The notes beneath the pieces were generated by a model. The model saw nothing but the letters and a program-made list of their open reading frames with translations, searched no databases and was not told the origin of the DNA. Shown here piece by piece: positions 1-11,500 of a stretch of 64,000 nucleotides of DNA. Every line of letters begins with the position of its first letter. Position 1 is the stretch's first letter. A program made the translations under genes and the position numbers. The stretch covers positions 248,001 through 312,000 of the forward strand of contig CM049991.1 of NCBI GenBank assembly GCA_016630955.3. Reading direction: 5' to 3'. Origin of the DNA: Didymella arachidicola (taxonomy: Eukaryota > Ascomycota > Dothideomycetes > Pleosporales > Didymellaceae).

Positions 1-370
1 CGTCGTACCAGAACTGGATTCCGTGGTCTTGATTGTACAGCGCGAGGGTGCTGGCAGCTGCGTCTTGCCAGGTGTCGAGCAGGTGGAACCACACGCTCTG
101 CATCACCGGCGTGTCGGTGGCGTGGAAGTCGGCGAAATAGTCGAGGAGAGAGGCGGCGGCGTTCCAGAATGTCGTGAAGAAGGATGGGCTGCATGGTGTT
201 GCTTCCACGGTGACTGGCTCGCCTGGGATATCACCTGGATGACCGGAAAGGCTGTAAATAGAAGCAGCGACGGCAACGGTGTCGATTGAGTTTGAGCCGA
301 GTGTGTAGTGGAGCGTCAGAGCAGGTGCTGTGCTGTCAGTGTCTTCGACGCGGATAACCGGTACTTCCAT
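1..370 (-). CDS. Partial hypothetical protein, N-terminal 123 residues
   Basis: An open frame starts with ATG at 370-368 and runs off the left edge of the window without a stop. The visible part begins MEVPVIRVEDTD and has no signal peptide, membrane segment or motif that I recognise. It is moderately acidic, with several aromatic residues near the window edge (FWNAAASLLDYFADFH, QFWYD). Codon use is G/C-ending like that of the neighbouring genes, which supports a real gene. It would be transcribed in the same direction as ATG29, whose stop lies about 120 bp upstream. I cannot assign a function; the missing C-terminal part may contain the informative domain. Confidence 0.5.
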   Translation of the reverse strand, partial: MEVPVIRVEDTDSTAPALTLHYTLGSNSIDTVAVAASIYSLSGHPGDIPGEPVTVEATPCSPSFFTTFWNAAASLLDYFADFHATDTPVMQSVWFHLLDTWQDAAASTLALYNQDHGIQFWYD

Positions 371-490
371 CGCTGGCCTTGGACAGTATCACAATTGTAT
401 CGGGGTTGATAGGTGTAGGAGAATATTTGTGGTTGCGTTCGTCAATCGCGCATGTACCTCTGACTAGGATGCGCAAGTGAAAGCGAGCGA

Positions 491-1798
491 TTACTGCTTC
501 CACGCATGAGACATCCGGCTGAGCGTACTCATCCTCCCGTGTTGCATGTTACTCAGTAAAGCCTCTTCGAGCGCCGACTGGCTAATGCCCGCATCTGCAA
601 AGGTCAGTTCATTCACTCCGCGCAGATTGTGCTACCTACCGTCAATATCACTGAAGCTGCTTCCCATGCTCGGCGTGCCTTCACTGCCTTCCTTCCGTCT
701 CAGCGCCTGCGCCCGCGGACTCCCAAGATTCGCCATGGCCACGCGGTGGTTGAAACTCGGGCTCACAGGGCTCTTCGCTGCTGTCCGGCGCCCAGAAGGC
801 GCATCGCTAGCTGAAGCGGAGCTGGTCATGGACGACGCTGTCTCTGTCGTCACCTGCGAATGCGGGCTGCTCTGCTTTGCTGTGGGGTTACTTCGCTGCC
901 GATCTGCGAGTCGAGTATTTTGCTCAGGTACATGCTTTCTAGATGTACCGAGTGGTTGCCGAGCAGTCGATGCAAAGGGCAGCGAAGTGGTGCCCTGGGA
1001 TCCTGCGCCGTCACCTTCTTGCGTGCCGTCGCCCTCGGCGAACGGCGCTAACTCACGCGGCCGTTTCTGCTGGAAGCGCGGCGGTCTCTTAAACAGTTGG
1101 CTACGATGGGCTGGGTGATCGGTGTCGGAAAGCGAAGAGGAGCTCGAAGATGACGAGGCTGGGATCTCTGGAGAATCTGGTGGTTCCTGCGGCGCGGCTT
1201 GGGTAGCGGTCCCAGGGGAGGTAGGCTGATCGTCCCTGGTAGGCCTGGCGAGATTCGGACGATGCGCTGAGCGTGTAGATAGTGTTCGAGTCGGAAGCTG
1301 CTGGGCCTGGGTGCGGGATTGAGTGATGGTGGTTGTTGATGGCGTCCTTGTCAATGCCGGGGCAGGCTCAATAGCTTCTTGCAGACCTAAGCTTGGGCTA
1401 TTCTTGCGATGACCAGATAGGGCTGAGGTTGTTCTTGAATGTCCAGCGCCACCGCTACCAGCTCTCTGCATGGAAACGCCGCCAATAGGTGTGAGAGTGC
1501 TGCCACCGCCTGATGCAGCTGTGGTCACGTTGGAGCCACTGACTTTCTTCACCTGGCTCCGAACGTGCTCGAAGTGGCGTTCGTACAGCCATGCTGCTTG
1601 TTGTAGTAGGAACGTAGGCGGAACTTGAAATTTCGATGCCAATTCTACCCAGTTCAGGTCACTCGTCTTAGATGACTTCGAGATGACCTTCCATAATTGG
1701 CGGTCCTTTTCAGCATCCCACTGTGCTTGCGGTGGATCTACAAAGCTGCCACGCGGGAATGGCAGCCGAATCAAAGCAGTGAACTGCGTTGAGGACAT
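491..1798 (-). CDS. ATG29: Autophagy-related protein 29
   Basis: Atg29 is a subunit of the Atg17-Atg29-Atg31 scaffold that organises the phagophore assembly site when autophagy is induced. The model has two exons, 640-1798 and 491-594, with a 45-nt intron (donor GTAGGT, acceptor TTGCAG), giving 420 residues. The first about 75 residues form the conserved Atg29 N-terminal domain: FTALIRLPFPRG, then WDAEKDRQLWKVISKSSKT, LNWVELASKFQVP and LLQQAAWLYERH. The middle is long, Ser/Thr/Pro-rich and probably disordered and phosphorylated. The small second exon encodes the conserved end (SQSALEEALLSN, then SRMSHAWKQ), which shows that the apparent stop at 632 lies inside the intron. Identification rests on the N-terminal domain and the C-terminal block. 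Confidence 0.92.
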
Positions 1799-2159
1799 GT
1801 TGAAGTAGTAGAGGTGATGGCGTACGTTGATGTAGGATGGACGGGATGATCTGCGGCTAGACTCTCAGGGCACCGCGTGCGCAGGCATCCATGCGACCAG
1901 GCGATCACACAATTCGGTCTTCACTGATCACCTCGTCATCTCTCCCCGCAGTTACGTCGAGATTATCCTGGCCTGCATCTATAGTCTCTCACACAGCAAG
2001 ACGTTGAACTGACGCGTAGTAAATCCACGCGCCTCACGAGCGATACTCGGCCCCGCAAACGGACCCTGATGCCCCACCCTGGCGTCATGCAGGCACAAAA
2101 GTTCAACACCAAGTCGGGCAATCCTATGAGTCGCACCACATCCACACCAATTGAGCACA
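1799..2159. promoter_or_regulatory. Divergent ATG29/ADE1 intergenic promoter
   Basis: These 361 bp separate the divergent starts of ATG29 and ADE1 and must contain both promoters. No further gene is visible. A TGAGTC (complement GACTCA) lies 28 bp before the ADE1 start and resembles a Gcn4/Bas1-type element. Confidence 0.6.
2127..2132. promoter_or_regulatory. Possible Gcn4/Bas1-like element upstream of ADE1
   Basis: TGAGTC reads GACTCA on the other strand, close to the TGACTC core used by Gcn4 and Bas1 at purine genes in yeast. It is a single six-base match very near the start codon, so it could be chance. Confidence 0.25.
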
Positions 2160-3196
2160 ATGTCAGAAACAGTGACCACGATTGATATCCAGGGCAAGCT
2201 GCCGAAAGTCGCGTCCGGCAAGGTGCGCGACTTATTTGCAGTCGACGATGACACACTGCTTTTCGTTGCGAGCGACCGCATTTCGGCGTACGATGTGATT
2301 ATGGAGAACGTGAGTTGCTTGACTTCATACGAAGATCAGACACCAAGAAGTCTCCGGGGTTGTTGCGGTACTGATACTAATCCATCGACCAGGGCATCCC
2401 AGGAAAAGGCGCTCTCCTCACAGCCATGAGGTACGTCCCAAACCCCCCCCACAACCCCCCATCACCACTAACAAAACCCAGCATATACTGGTTCACCTAC
2501 CTCCCCCAGCACATCCCCGGCCTCAAAACGCACTACATATCCAACACCCTCCCAGCCCCCATCTCCTCCCTAACCCAATTCAAAAACCGCTCAATGCAAG
2601 TCCGCCGCCTGCGCATCATCCCCATCGAATCCATCGTGCGCGGCTACATCACCGGCTCAGGCTGGTCCGAGTACCAAAAATCAGGCACCGTGAACGGGAT
2701 CGCGCTGCCTGCAGGCTTGATCGAGGGCCAGAAACTGCCGCAGCCGCTGTGGACACCGAGCACGAAAGCGGAGCTCGGGGACAAAGACGAGAATATTTCC
2801 CCTGAGAAGGCGCGAGACATCATAGCGAACCCGCGTGTCGCGGCGCGCGTGGAAGAGCTTTCGCTGGCGATTTACGCAGCGGCTGCGCGGCGCGCCGAGG
2901 CGGTGGGGATTGTGCTTGCGGACACCAAGTTTGAGTTTGGGCTTGATGAGAGCGGGGATGTGGTGCTGGTTGATGAGGTGCTCACGCCGGATAGTAGTCG
3001 GTTCTGGCCGAAGGAGACGTGGGAGGCGAATCTGGGACGTGCGCAGCCGAGCTTCGATAAGCAGTTTTTGCGGGATTGGCTGACAGAGAATGGGCTGAAG
3101 GGGAAGGAGGGGGTGAGGGTGCCCGAGGAGATTGTGAGGCAGACGGCGGAGAAGTATAGGGAGGCGTATGAGAAGATTGCGGGGGAGGCTGCGTAG
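2160..3196 (+). CDS. ADE1: Phosphoribosylaminoimidazole-succinocarboxamide synthase (SAICAR synthetase)
   Basis: This enzyme condenses CAIR with aspartate, using ATP, to form SAICAR in de novo purine synthesis in the cytosol. Exons are 2160-2309, 2393-2430 and 2482-3196; the introns are 83 and 51 nt, and the 38-nt middle exon encodes GIPGKGALLTAM. The product is 300 residues, close to the 306 of yeast Ade1. Family motifs are clear: KLPKVASGKVRDLF at the N-terminus, SDRISAYDVIMEN, RRLRIIPIESIVRGYITGSG, FEFGLDESGDVVLVDEVLTPDSSRFW and the C-terminal Asp/Glu-rich helix. The start is the ATG at 2160. Sense-strand composition switches from C-rich (about 2430-2640) to G-rich (about 2840-3190) within exon 3 without breaking the frame. 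A possible GACTCA element sits just upstream. Confidence 0.97.
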
Positions 3197-3533
3197 GGTG
3201 TGGTCTGCGAGCCTGATCTGAGCGAAGTGCACGATTGCGGTTTAAAGGTGGTTCTTTTATTCGCCTTGGCTGTATCGAACTGCTACCTATATGCAATCAT
3301 ATCCGTTATATCAATCGTTCGTATATACAACCGCTCACAACACCAAACACCGTATAATGCAGACATGTCATGAGGAGCCCCTAAGGCAACGCCTGGCTAC
3401 GCTGCATGCATGTGACCCTCCCTGAATCAACGTACGAGAACATAGGAAACGCTGTGAAAATCGACAAGGTGTGAGATAATGGCAAGGGGAGGTGATGGCC
3501 GTGTCAGAGCAGGTCCTACAAGTATCTGTACTG
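3197..3533. other. Convergent intergenic region ADE1/MED12
   Basis: A 337-bp 3'-to-3' spacer. It is AT-richer than its flanks, as expected for two 3' UTRs, and holds nothing else that I can identify. Confidence 0.6.
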
Positions 3534-6500
3534 TTAAGCCCTTCTGGCACCGAACAAACTCAGATTGATGGCCGTCTCGTTCGCGTTTGGATTCCCAGAG
3601 CTCTCGGCGAGTATTTCCCATCGAGGTTGCTGGAATGGAAACTGCCTGTATTCAATCGCAGGAGCCTTTGGGTGCACGGCGAGCTTCTGCGGGCCATTTC
3701 CCGCGGCTCCAGGACCGCCCGCTGCAGAAGTTGCGCGCTGGGACTGCACAGGCGAAGGCTGCATGGCGCGTTGCTGCGCCAGACTCTGCATGTGCTGCAT
3801 TTGTTGCATTTGTTGCATTTGCTGGAGGGGGGTTGGCATTGCTTGGCTCAAAGGATTGCGTTGGAGCTGCGCGGGAAGCATTTTGTTCTGGGGGTGCGTG
3901 TGCTGCGGGTACTGGGGGTAATTGCGCATCTGTTGTGCTTGCTGCGCTTGCATTTGTTGCTGACGTTGCTGTTGTTGGTTGAAGTATCGTTGTTGGGGCG
4001 TGGCGCCAGGGCCGGATATCAGTGGATTTTGTTGACCCTGCTGAGGCGCTGGAGTCGGTGGTTGCGATGGTGCAAAGTTCTGGGCAGTCTGTGGGTGAGG
4101 TACAGGCTTTGTCAAGACGAGCCACCCGTCGATTGGCATCGCAGATCCGGTGATGAATGAGCATCGAGGATCGTCTAGATATGCCGTGCTTTCAACGCGT
4201 GACAGTTGAATGCGTACGTCGTCAGAGAGGAAATCAGACAGCACGACAGCGACATCGAAGATGTGCTCGGCGATACTAGGGTAGGTCTCGAGAACTGGAT
4301 GCACGATCAGGGACCTCAGTGCGACCATCAGGGCGGTCTGGTGTTGATGTGGTGCGTTCTGCAGAAGCGATGAGCTGTGCGAGAGGAGCACGCGGAACAA
4401 TGCATTTGTCCTGCTAACGATTAGCGGCCGAACACTAATGTAAGACAGGAGGCTTACCATGTGTACAAGTCTAACACTGTCAAGTTATCAGTGTGACTTG
4501 GCGGTTGCGCCATACCACCCAGTGAGCTTAGAGCTTGCGATACGCCTCTGAGTCTGTCGACGAGGGACATCAATAGCACAGATTGATCGGAAGAGTCTGA
4601 CACATCCCCTGCAGTCAGATCGATAACCGCGAGAAACTTCTGGATCGATGCAGGTGATCTTTGGCCCAAGCTCTGCGGATCGAAAGGCGATGCTGTGAAG
4701 AAAGATGATGCTTCAATGATCTCGCGTTCGGCATGCTGACGGATCTACGCGGGTCAGCTCAGCTCAAGTCGGGCAGAACTCTCACATACCTTGTCTGTGA
4801 GAGCATTATCTAGGGTGGCTAGAAGCTCCACTCCGGCAGTCTGGTCTTTCTCCATGGCTGACCTGACAGCATCCAGAAGCGCGGAAGAAAGCCCGTCGGA
4901 CGGTTGCTCTGTAGCTGACGACTCCGTCTCAAAAATTTGCTGAATGGTGGATCTGCAGAAGGGCATCGAGAGCTCACTCGCGACATCGAAGATCGCAATG
5001 ATCTGTTGCTCTGAAGTCTTTTTCAGTAGACCTAGTTGCTGTCAGGTATGGTCAGACGCAAGGGGTTCTCGTCGACGGCTTACCCAGATCACCAGTTGGA
5101 TCCAATAACGAGCTGAAGGAGAACTTCAGATAACGCTTCTTTAGATCCCCATTCAAACTCGCCGTATTGAGCTTAGACAATGAAGCCTCGCCGACAAGTG
5201 TGTAGTGCTTCAGGATATCCAACACGGCTTTGCTAGAGAGGAGGTTTCGCAGCGGTTGGCCTACTTTCTGTGGCGGTAGGGATGTACCAAGATCTACGAG
5301 TTCGCCGATGAACTGAAGTACGCGTGCATCTGCCTCATAGCATAGATTCTGTTGTTCTAGTTGGTAGCGGTAATGGTCTTGGGGCGACCATGTACCTGTC
5401 AGTAGATCCGAAGGTAGCAAGCTCTGGAGGCCCTCAAGTGCTACACGGAACGCCATTTCGGGCTGTCCAGGTGCTGTCTTGCCTACATACGCTCGCAGGC
5501 TGTCCAAGAAACCCGAAAGAGGCATGCAGCCCGATCCAACCAAGGTCGGCAACGCGACGAACAATACTTCGACCTGGTGATTGAACAAAGACGTATTTAC
5601 CCACTCATTCAAAACGACATCAAAGGTAGAGTCATCGAAACTTCGCAGACGATAGAACCAACTGGAGTAGCTATCAGACTGTAAAAGACCCTTACTGACA
5701 CAGTCCTGCAGACTACCAGTGATCTTCCGTAGTACGCGACCCATGACTTGTTGGTCCATAGAGTTGCCACTGGAGAGGATGCGCTCAATCTCCTCCTCTA
5801 GACTAGTCGACATGCTGCTGTACATTACCTCACCCATGTTGTCAGATGCGGGAGAGCAGGCGGCCATCGAGTTCTTCTGATCGAGCCGACTTATATCATA
5901 GTTGAGCAGCTGCAAGAGCGAGTTGTCCAAGCGTAATGTCCGGGTCAGGTTGAGGAGGCTAAGAAGCAATTCGCGTTCAGGAAATCGCACAGTCCGAATG
6001 GCAGCGTACCTTGTTACTACTCTCCCGAAGAGTGAGTCAAAGGCGCCAATGGCACGAAAGGCCTTCAGGTGGTAATGCATAGTATCCGTGGCAGATGCGA
6101 GCACACTAGGATCCAACGAGGAGGTTACAATGTTGACTACATCTGCAAGTAACGGCAGATCTTCAAACTGCTCAAGGTAGGACCGCACAGTGTGGAAGTC
6201 ATACGGCGTAATCAAGGAGACTGCGCCAGTCTCCTCAACGTTGGGGTCCTTTGTGGGCACACTGAGTGGCTTAGCAACGCTCAAACAACATGGAAGAGGA
6301 GACTCACTGCTCGTTGACCTCGGCATACCGAGCAACCTGCTGGCGCAGCCAGATACCAAGCTCGATCCTGACGGTAGAACCAAGCTTGGCGATGTCGACC
6401 TTGTGCTCATCCAGACCAAAGTACCCCATGCCGCATAATGCAGGCAGTTGCTGTGAGATGGCAAGCTTGGCGCTGTTCAACATCTGGACCTCCACGTCCG

Positions 6501-8574
6501 CCGAATGCTGCGTCCCGCGTAGGAGCGTTGCGCGTAAAGTACGAACCTGATCCGGTAACCCACTAATGGGTATCTCGGTGATGAGCCGTACAGGCCAGGC
6601 AGCGGCGTGCGACAAATCCAAATCCTGCGCAATGGACCCAGTTGCAATGAGCCACTGCATGTATCGACCAGCTGCAAATGTCCTTGAGCGCACCAATTCC
6701 GAGATGACCTTGAACACCATTCGAGAGTCGCCACCCTTGGCCCAGCTCATGCCCTCGAGGTATGCTGTGATGCATTCGTAGATGTCTGCACCGAGATGGG
6801 CCCACCTGCGAAGCAACCGCGTTGCCAGACATACCCTGTGCGGACCTTCGCGATAACATGAGCAAGCCCACTGAAGCAGAACTTGAACCAGGATGACAGG
6901 ATTGGGAATGACCTCCATGCAGTCGGTCGAGACCTCTTCGATGCGAACCATTTTGCTGTAATCGACGTCATCAAGTATCTGGTACACTCGACCAGCAGGC
7001 GTTGTGGAAGCCGCTGGTGCGATCTTGGACGATTGCTGTAACCGACGATTCCGTTCATCCAATCGCTTTACACCGTACAGAATCTGAGGGTGGTTCGTCC
7101 TCTCTGCGAGGCCGTGGAGAATAGTGCTGTGTTGACGCCACGAGTCGGGAAGCAACAGGCAAGCAGGACGTATGGCAAGAAGCTTGATCAGTGTGTTTTC
7201 AAGGAAATTCGATAACCGTGACGGCGGTATCCCAGCATCATGTTGGGAAAGCTAAAGTACGTCAGCACGAAGTATAGGGCTTGACTGCGCAAAAGAGCTC
7301 GCCTTTGTGACATGGTAAAGCAGCGCCTGTGCTAGACGCTTGCCGCGTGTTCGACATGATGTGATGGCTTTCCAATAAGCTGGGACAGATACAATAAGAA
7401 GCCACATGAACAGCCGCTCAGATGTACAGGCGCGTAAGCTGTGAAGTATCCAGTCCAGAAAGTGATCCACGTCCAGCAAGCATTCCTTGTACAGAAAGGT
7501 TGCCAGTTGGAGTCTGTAGTGTGTTAGCATGCCACCATAGCAAGTTCGCCGCAGCACCTACGCGTATGTGATGCGCTGCTTCCATTCTCCTCCAGTGCCA
7601 ATGTTCTGGATAATGCCGTCCAGGAACTGCTCCACCGAGCTTGTCCACCCTCTGACCCACGTCACGGTACCTGCCTGTCCCTTGCGCTTGTGCGCACGCA
7701 GCTCGTTGATGCCCACGCATTTGGCCAGCCACAGAGCTCTAGGGAGAGGTATGTTCTTGTTGAGACACTGCTCCAACAGCACCTTGCCGGTGAGGCCGTG
7801 CGGTATGGTCCGACTCAGGCGGCGGAGGCCGATGGCTGGGTTCGATAGGTCGTACAGCCATTGTTCTCTGGCGGTGTCGCGGAGCGTGAGGCGTGGGGGC
7901 GGCTTGAAGGTGTTAGGCTCCTGCAGACGTCCGGTCTGCTGGCGCTTCTCCAGGACAGCGACGAACAGCGTCGACAGGGTGGACAGCCCAGACTTGTTCT
8001 TCAGGTTCGACCACAGCGACGGGCGGGCGGTGTTGGTCTCGTTCATGATGCCCGGCTTGTTGGTGATGCCGATCTTGACCAGCGCCTCCGTCAGCGTGTC
8101 CTCGGGGTTGGTGCCGGTCCATGGATACACGTCGGCGGCCCTGCCCCCCGGAAGGTGCACCGGCACAGCGACGGCCTCGGGCGCCTGCTCGCTGGGGTGC
8201 TCCTTCACGCCCGTCCCGCCCGGCATGAAGCGCTGCTGGCTCGAGGCGTCGCCCAGGTGGAGGGAGCCTGGCCGCGGCGGCACGGGCAGGTTCGCGGTCG
8301 GCTGGTAGGGGAAGGCAGCATGGATGGGCAGCGCGGAGTCGGGCGGTGCAGTGCCGTAGAACAGCTGGGGCCGCCCCCGGGGCAGCGGTCGTGCGGCGTC
8401 TTGGGGCCCATGGTGGGCGGGTGGCCGCTCGTCCTCGAGAGAGGGATCGATGCAGTCGGGCTGGGGCAGCGCCGTGTTCAGCGGCTTGGACGGGCGGCGC
8501 CGCACCGGGGCGCGAGGAGGCACACCACTGCCGCGGGACTGCTCATGTATTCCCGGGCCAGGACGAGAGGTCAT
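3534..8574 (-). CDS. MED12: Mediator complex subunit 12 (Srb8)
   Basis: Med12 belongs to the CDK8 kinase module of Mediator, which reversibly represses or tunes RNA polymerase II transcription. Seven exons are inferred: 7562-8574, 7303-7513, 6308-7251, 5084-6261, 4790-5031, 4458-4744 and 3534-4410. They give 1583 residues with a consistent frame. The N-terminal Med12 domain is seen at LPRALWLAKCVGINELRAHK and WVRGWTSSVEQFLDGI. The central part follows the fungal family (LDERNRRLQQSSK, VRIEEVSTDCMEVI, LATRLLRRW, FAAGRYMQWLIATGS, QVMGRVLRKITG, SSWFYRLRSFDDSTFD). Exon 7 carries a Gln/Met-rich tract (about 4070-3760 on the minus strand), typical of Mediator kinase-module subunits, and ends NETAINLSLFGARR. 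The start at 8574 (MTSRPG) is preferred; an in-frame ATG at 8778 would add 68 low-complexity residues. The second intron (7252-7302) appears to use a GC donor. Confidence 0.93.
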
Positions 8575-8999
8575 CGCACCGAGAGCGGGTTCATCGTTGA
8601 CGTGCAGCGCGGCCGGGCTGGGAGGAAGGGAGACGGGACGGCGTCGGGCGAGTCGGGGCAGTTGGTGGTGTCGGGCAGCTGAACATGTACTTGTACGGAG
8701 GGAGGGCAGGCGTCGCGATGGGGGCGGGCTGGCAGAGGGACGCGGTGCACGCGGAAGCAGACAAAGGGTGATCTGCACACAGGGTCCCTGAAGGTCGGCA
8801 AGGGTGGGCGGCCACGGACAGAGTGTTGAGGCGTTCCGCGAAAGGCCCCCGTTGCGGACAGGCTGATCTGATATCTACGTCGCTGCAATGCCGAGCGCAG
8901 ACGCCCGCCGCGGCCGGACCTCTCGCACGTTACGGCATCAACACCACCATCTCGCTCGTCGTCTCCACTGCGGTCCTACACCGCTCACACAGCTCCACC
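8575..8999. promoter_or_regulatory. Divergent promoter MED12/Asterix-like gene
   Basis: A 425-bp GC-rich spacer between divergent starts. It is also open as a possible N-terminal extension of MED12, but no conserved protein segment is seen in it. Confidence 0.5.
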
Positions 9000-9789
9000 A
9001 TGGCCTCACTCCAGGGAAAGAAGGATATGCGACGCGCCGACCTCAGTATGTGCCTGCCCCGGGCCCAATGGCTTGCCCTTCGCCCTTCGCCGGCGCCCCT
9101 ATACGCAACCATGCTTCCGCTTCACCTCACAGATCACGTGCACTGACAGCTCGCAGTCGTGCCCTACGCCGAGCCGGCCAAGGACAAGTCAGACGGCGAC
9201 ATGTCGAGTATGTGACAGTCTGCCTCTGTGTGTGCAGCTGCAGGATTCTGACACGGGACGCAGGCACAATGGCCAGCACGCTGCCCATGGCTGCCGTATG
9301 TACCACCCTCTCCGTCTGCGTTGCACGGCTGATATCATGTCCAGATATTCACCCGGAACAAGTACGGCCTCCTCGTCTAAATTGGTCTGCAGCACTGACA
9401 TGGCTGGTCTCCAACAGGATGATCGGCTGGTACGTTGCCCGGCTTGCTTTTGCCAGATCGCCTACTGATTCGCTGCAGGGTGTCCGTGGTCTTCTCAGTG
9501 CAGTCGTGGCTCGCTGAGACGCAAGAGCAGAAGAAGACATCCACCACCCCGGCTTACTTCTCAGTGGGCATGGCCGGTATGTCCTCCAATCCCATCTACA
9601 GACTCTGCTGACCTCTTACAGTCATGTCTCTGCTCGTCGTAAGTGCTCGGACCCGTCGCTGAGCGGCTGATCTGGAGGACTGACTTGGTATCACAGAGTT
9701 ACTCTTCCCTCATTTTGCCGCCCCCGCCTGGCAGCATCGGTACAGGTACCGGAACACAGGCAGCACCAGCTGCGGCGCCTCCGTCGTAG
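9000..9789 (+). CDS. Asterix (WDR83OS/UPF0139)-like ER membrane protein
   Basis: Asterix is a small multi-pass ER protein that forms the PAT complex in animals and helps insert polar transmembrane helices; fungal relatives are less studied. Eight exons are needed: 9000-9045, 9157-9207, 9264-9295, 9345-9361, 9418-9429, 9479-9576, 9622-9638 and 9697-9789. Together they give 121 residues. Every junction has GT..AG, and the product reads as one family member: KDMRRADLIVPYAEPAK, then MSSTMASTLPMAAIFTRNKMIGW, VVFSVQSWLAETQEQKK, TPAYFSVGMAVMSLLVSYSS and a Pro-rich tail. Exon 5 is only 12 nt and two others are 17 nt, so automated gene callers could easily miss the gene. The hydrophobic stretches fall where the family has its membrane helices. 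Confidence 0.82.
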
Positions 9790-10250
9790 TTTTCACCGTG
9801 CATGCATAAAGTGTTGCTGTGGTCAGTATCGGCGCGCTAGCCGTTGAGCACGACAGGTGTACTGTGTAGCTGTAAATTGAGAAGGCGTTGAATCGCGGCA
9901 TTCTCGCCAGAGATCAAACGAGCACTACTGGAGACTTGGATAGACTCATTAATTCATCAAAGCGATTCAGCTCGAATCCCACCTTTTTCCAATCCCATGT
10001 TTCATTGCCTGGCTCTTGCCTCACGAATCAGGAGCGCAGCCACGACGTAAAGGTGGTAGGTGCGCCTGCCGCCCCGCGACCGACGCCCCACCAACACTCA
10101 AGTCCCTCGACGCCAAACACTCTCACCTTTCACTCACACGACCACCCGTCTCACCAACCGCTCCCGACTATCTCCAGCTGTACCGGTATAACATACCCAC
10201 GCGCACGCCACAACAACCCCACCCACAGCGCACACGCAACAGTTGTTTGT
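9790..10250. other. Intergenic region and SUI1 5' leader
   Basis: 461 bp between two genes on the same strand. The part from about 10090 onward is C/A-rich, typical of a 5' UTR of a highly expressed fungal gene. No gene is seen. Confidence 0.5.
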
Positions 10251-10803
10251 ATGTCCATCGAGAATCTTAAGACCTTCGACCCGTTCGCGGAAGCCGATGA
10301 AGGCACCGGCGAGAAGTCCTCAGCGCAGTCCCAGGACTACATTCACATCCGTATCCAGCGTACGTAATCACCGTTGCGGGTCCACGCCTCTTCAGCGCCG
10401 GCAGCCTGCCCAGACCGTCCTCGTCCGCCCCTTAAAACTCTTACCTTCCTGATAGGGCACCGCGCTGTCGCTTGCAGTCTGCACGAATATTAGCTAACAC
10501 GCTGCAGAGCGCAATGGACGTAAGACCTTGACCACGGTCCAGGGCTTGCCCAAGAAGTTCGACCAGAAGAAGATCCTCAAGGTCATCAAGAAGCAGTTCG
10601 CCTGCAATGGAACCATAGTCGCTGACTCCGAGATGGGTGAGGTCATCCAACTCCAGGGAGATCAGCGCAAGGATATCCAGGATTTCTTGACCAACAAGAA
10701 GGAGGGCCTTGGTCTTGATGCAAAGACCATCAAGGTGAGTCACGGCTGCACTACGTAAACGCAAGGCTTTGTGCTGACATTCGCTCAGGTCCACGGTTTC
10801 TAA
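10251..10803 (+). CDS. SUI1: Translation initiation factor eIF1
   Basis: eIF1 binds the 40S subunit near the P site and enforces accurate start-codon selection. Exons are 10251-10359, 10508-10734 and 10789-10803 (introns 148 and 54 nt), giving 116 residues against 108 in yeast. The last exon encodes only VHGF and the stop. The sequence is a close SUI1 match: NLKTFDPFAEADE, IHIRIQQRNGRKTLTTVQGL, FACNGTIVADSEMGEVIQLQ, then GDQRKDIQDFL and a terminal KVHGF. The first intron splits a CAG codon, with donor GTACGT and a CTAAC branch point just before the acceptor. The length of the leader and first intron fits a highly expressed gene. Confidence 0.97.
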
Positions 10804-11500
10804 ACGCAATCACATGCGAGTCCCCTCCCCCGGGCACCATTTCACGGATTCTGCGGAATACAGGCGTTTCCCTTCGTGCGGTTATGGCGCTTGTTGAGCT
10901 GAGGCTGACGGAAGAGACGGCACGAGATGCCGCTGGGACGGAGACCACGGGACCGATCGCGACATGCGCAGGACGTCAAGAATGCTCATGCATCGATGAA
11001 TGATACCAATGGCTAGATTTTTCATCACATGAATCTTTACTTGCAAGTCTTGAGATGCTCCACACGCCCCACTTTTGACGTTGCATTGCCGATGCGGTTG
11101 CTGACTTACGAGAGGTCATGTTCAAAATTACTTAGGCAGGCCCAGCAAGATACAGACATGTGAAAAGACGTCAATGATAAAATACGACCAGCGTCGAAGG
11201 TCGGTTGTTGTCTTGTCCGTAGCCTTTGCAGATGTAACAAACGTAGCTGCAACATGGAGAAATAACCCAGCAATCGCCGCGACGACTAGACTCTAGATTT
11301 TGAGCAACTCGCCTTCTCTGTGACAAGATTTCATACAGCTGCCTATGTCTGGCATGCACACAACTATTTTTACAATATCGTCTCTCTCCGACGTCTCAGC
11401 GCCGCTGTTTCTGCAGTCCAGCTCGCCTCCATGCTGAAAGCAGTCACATGGCACCTTGCATGCCCACCGCTCACTCTCGCTCACTGAAACCCGCGATCGC
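10804..11500. other. Convergent intergenic region SUI1/MBA1-like
   Basis: 697 bp between two convergent genes, AT-richer than the coding regions. Short open frames here lack family features and codon bias. I see no RNA gene or repeat. Confidence 0.55.

Noticed and set aside
546..1118. 190-codon frame on the plus strand
   Set aside because: It lies antisense to ATG29, whose conserved N- and C-terminal blocks are on the minus strand. It has no family features.
7861..8682. 273-codon frame on the plus strand
   Set aside because: It is antisense to the first exon of MED12 and consists of the Arg/Gly-rich shadow of a GC-rich coding strand.
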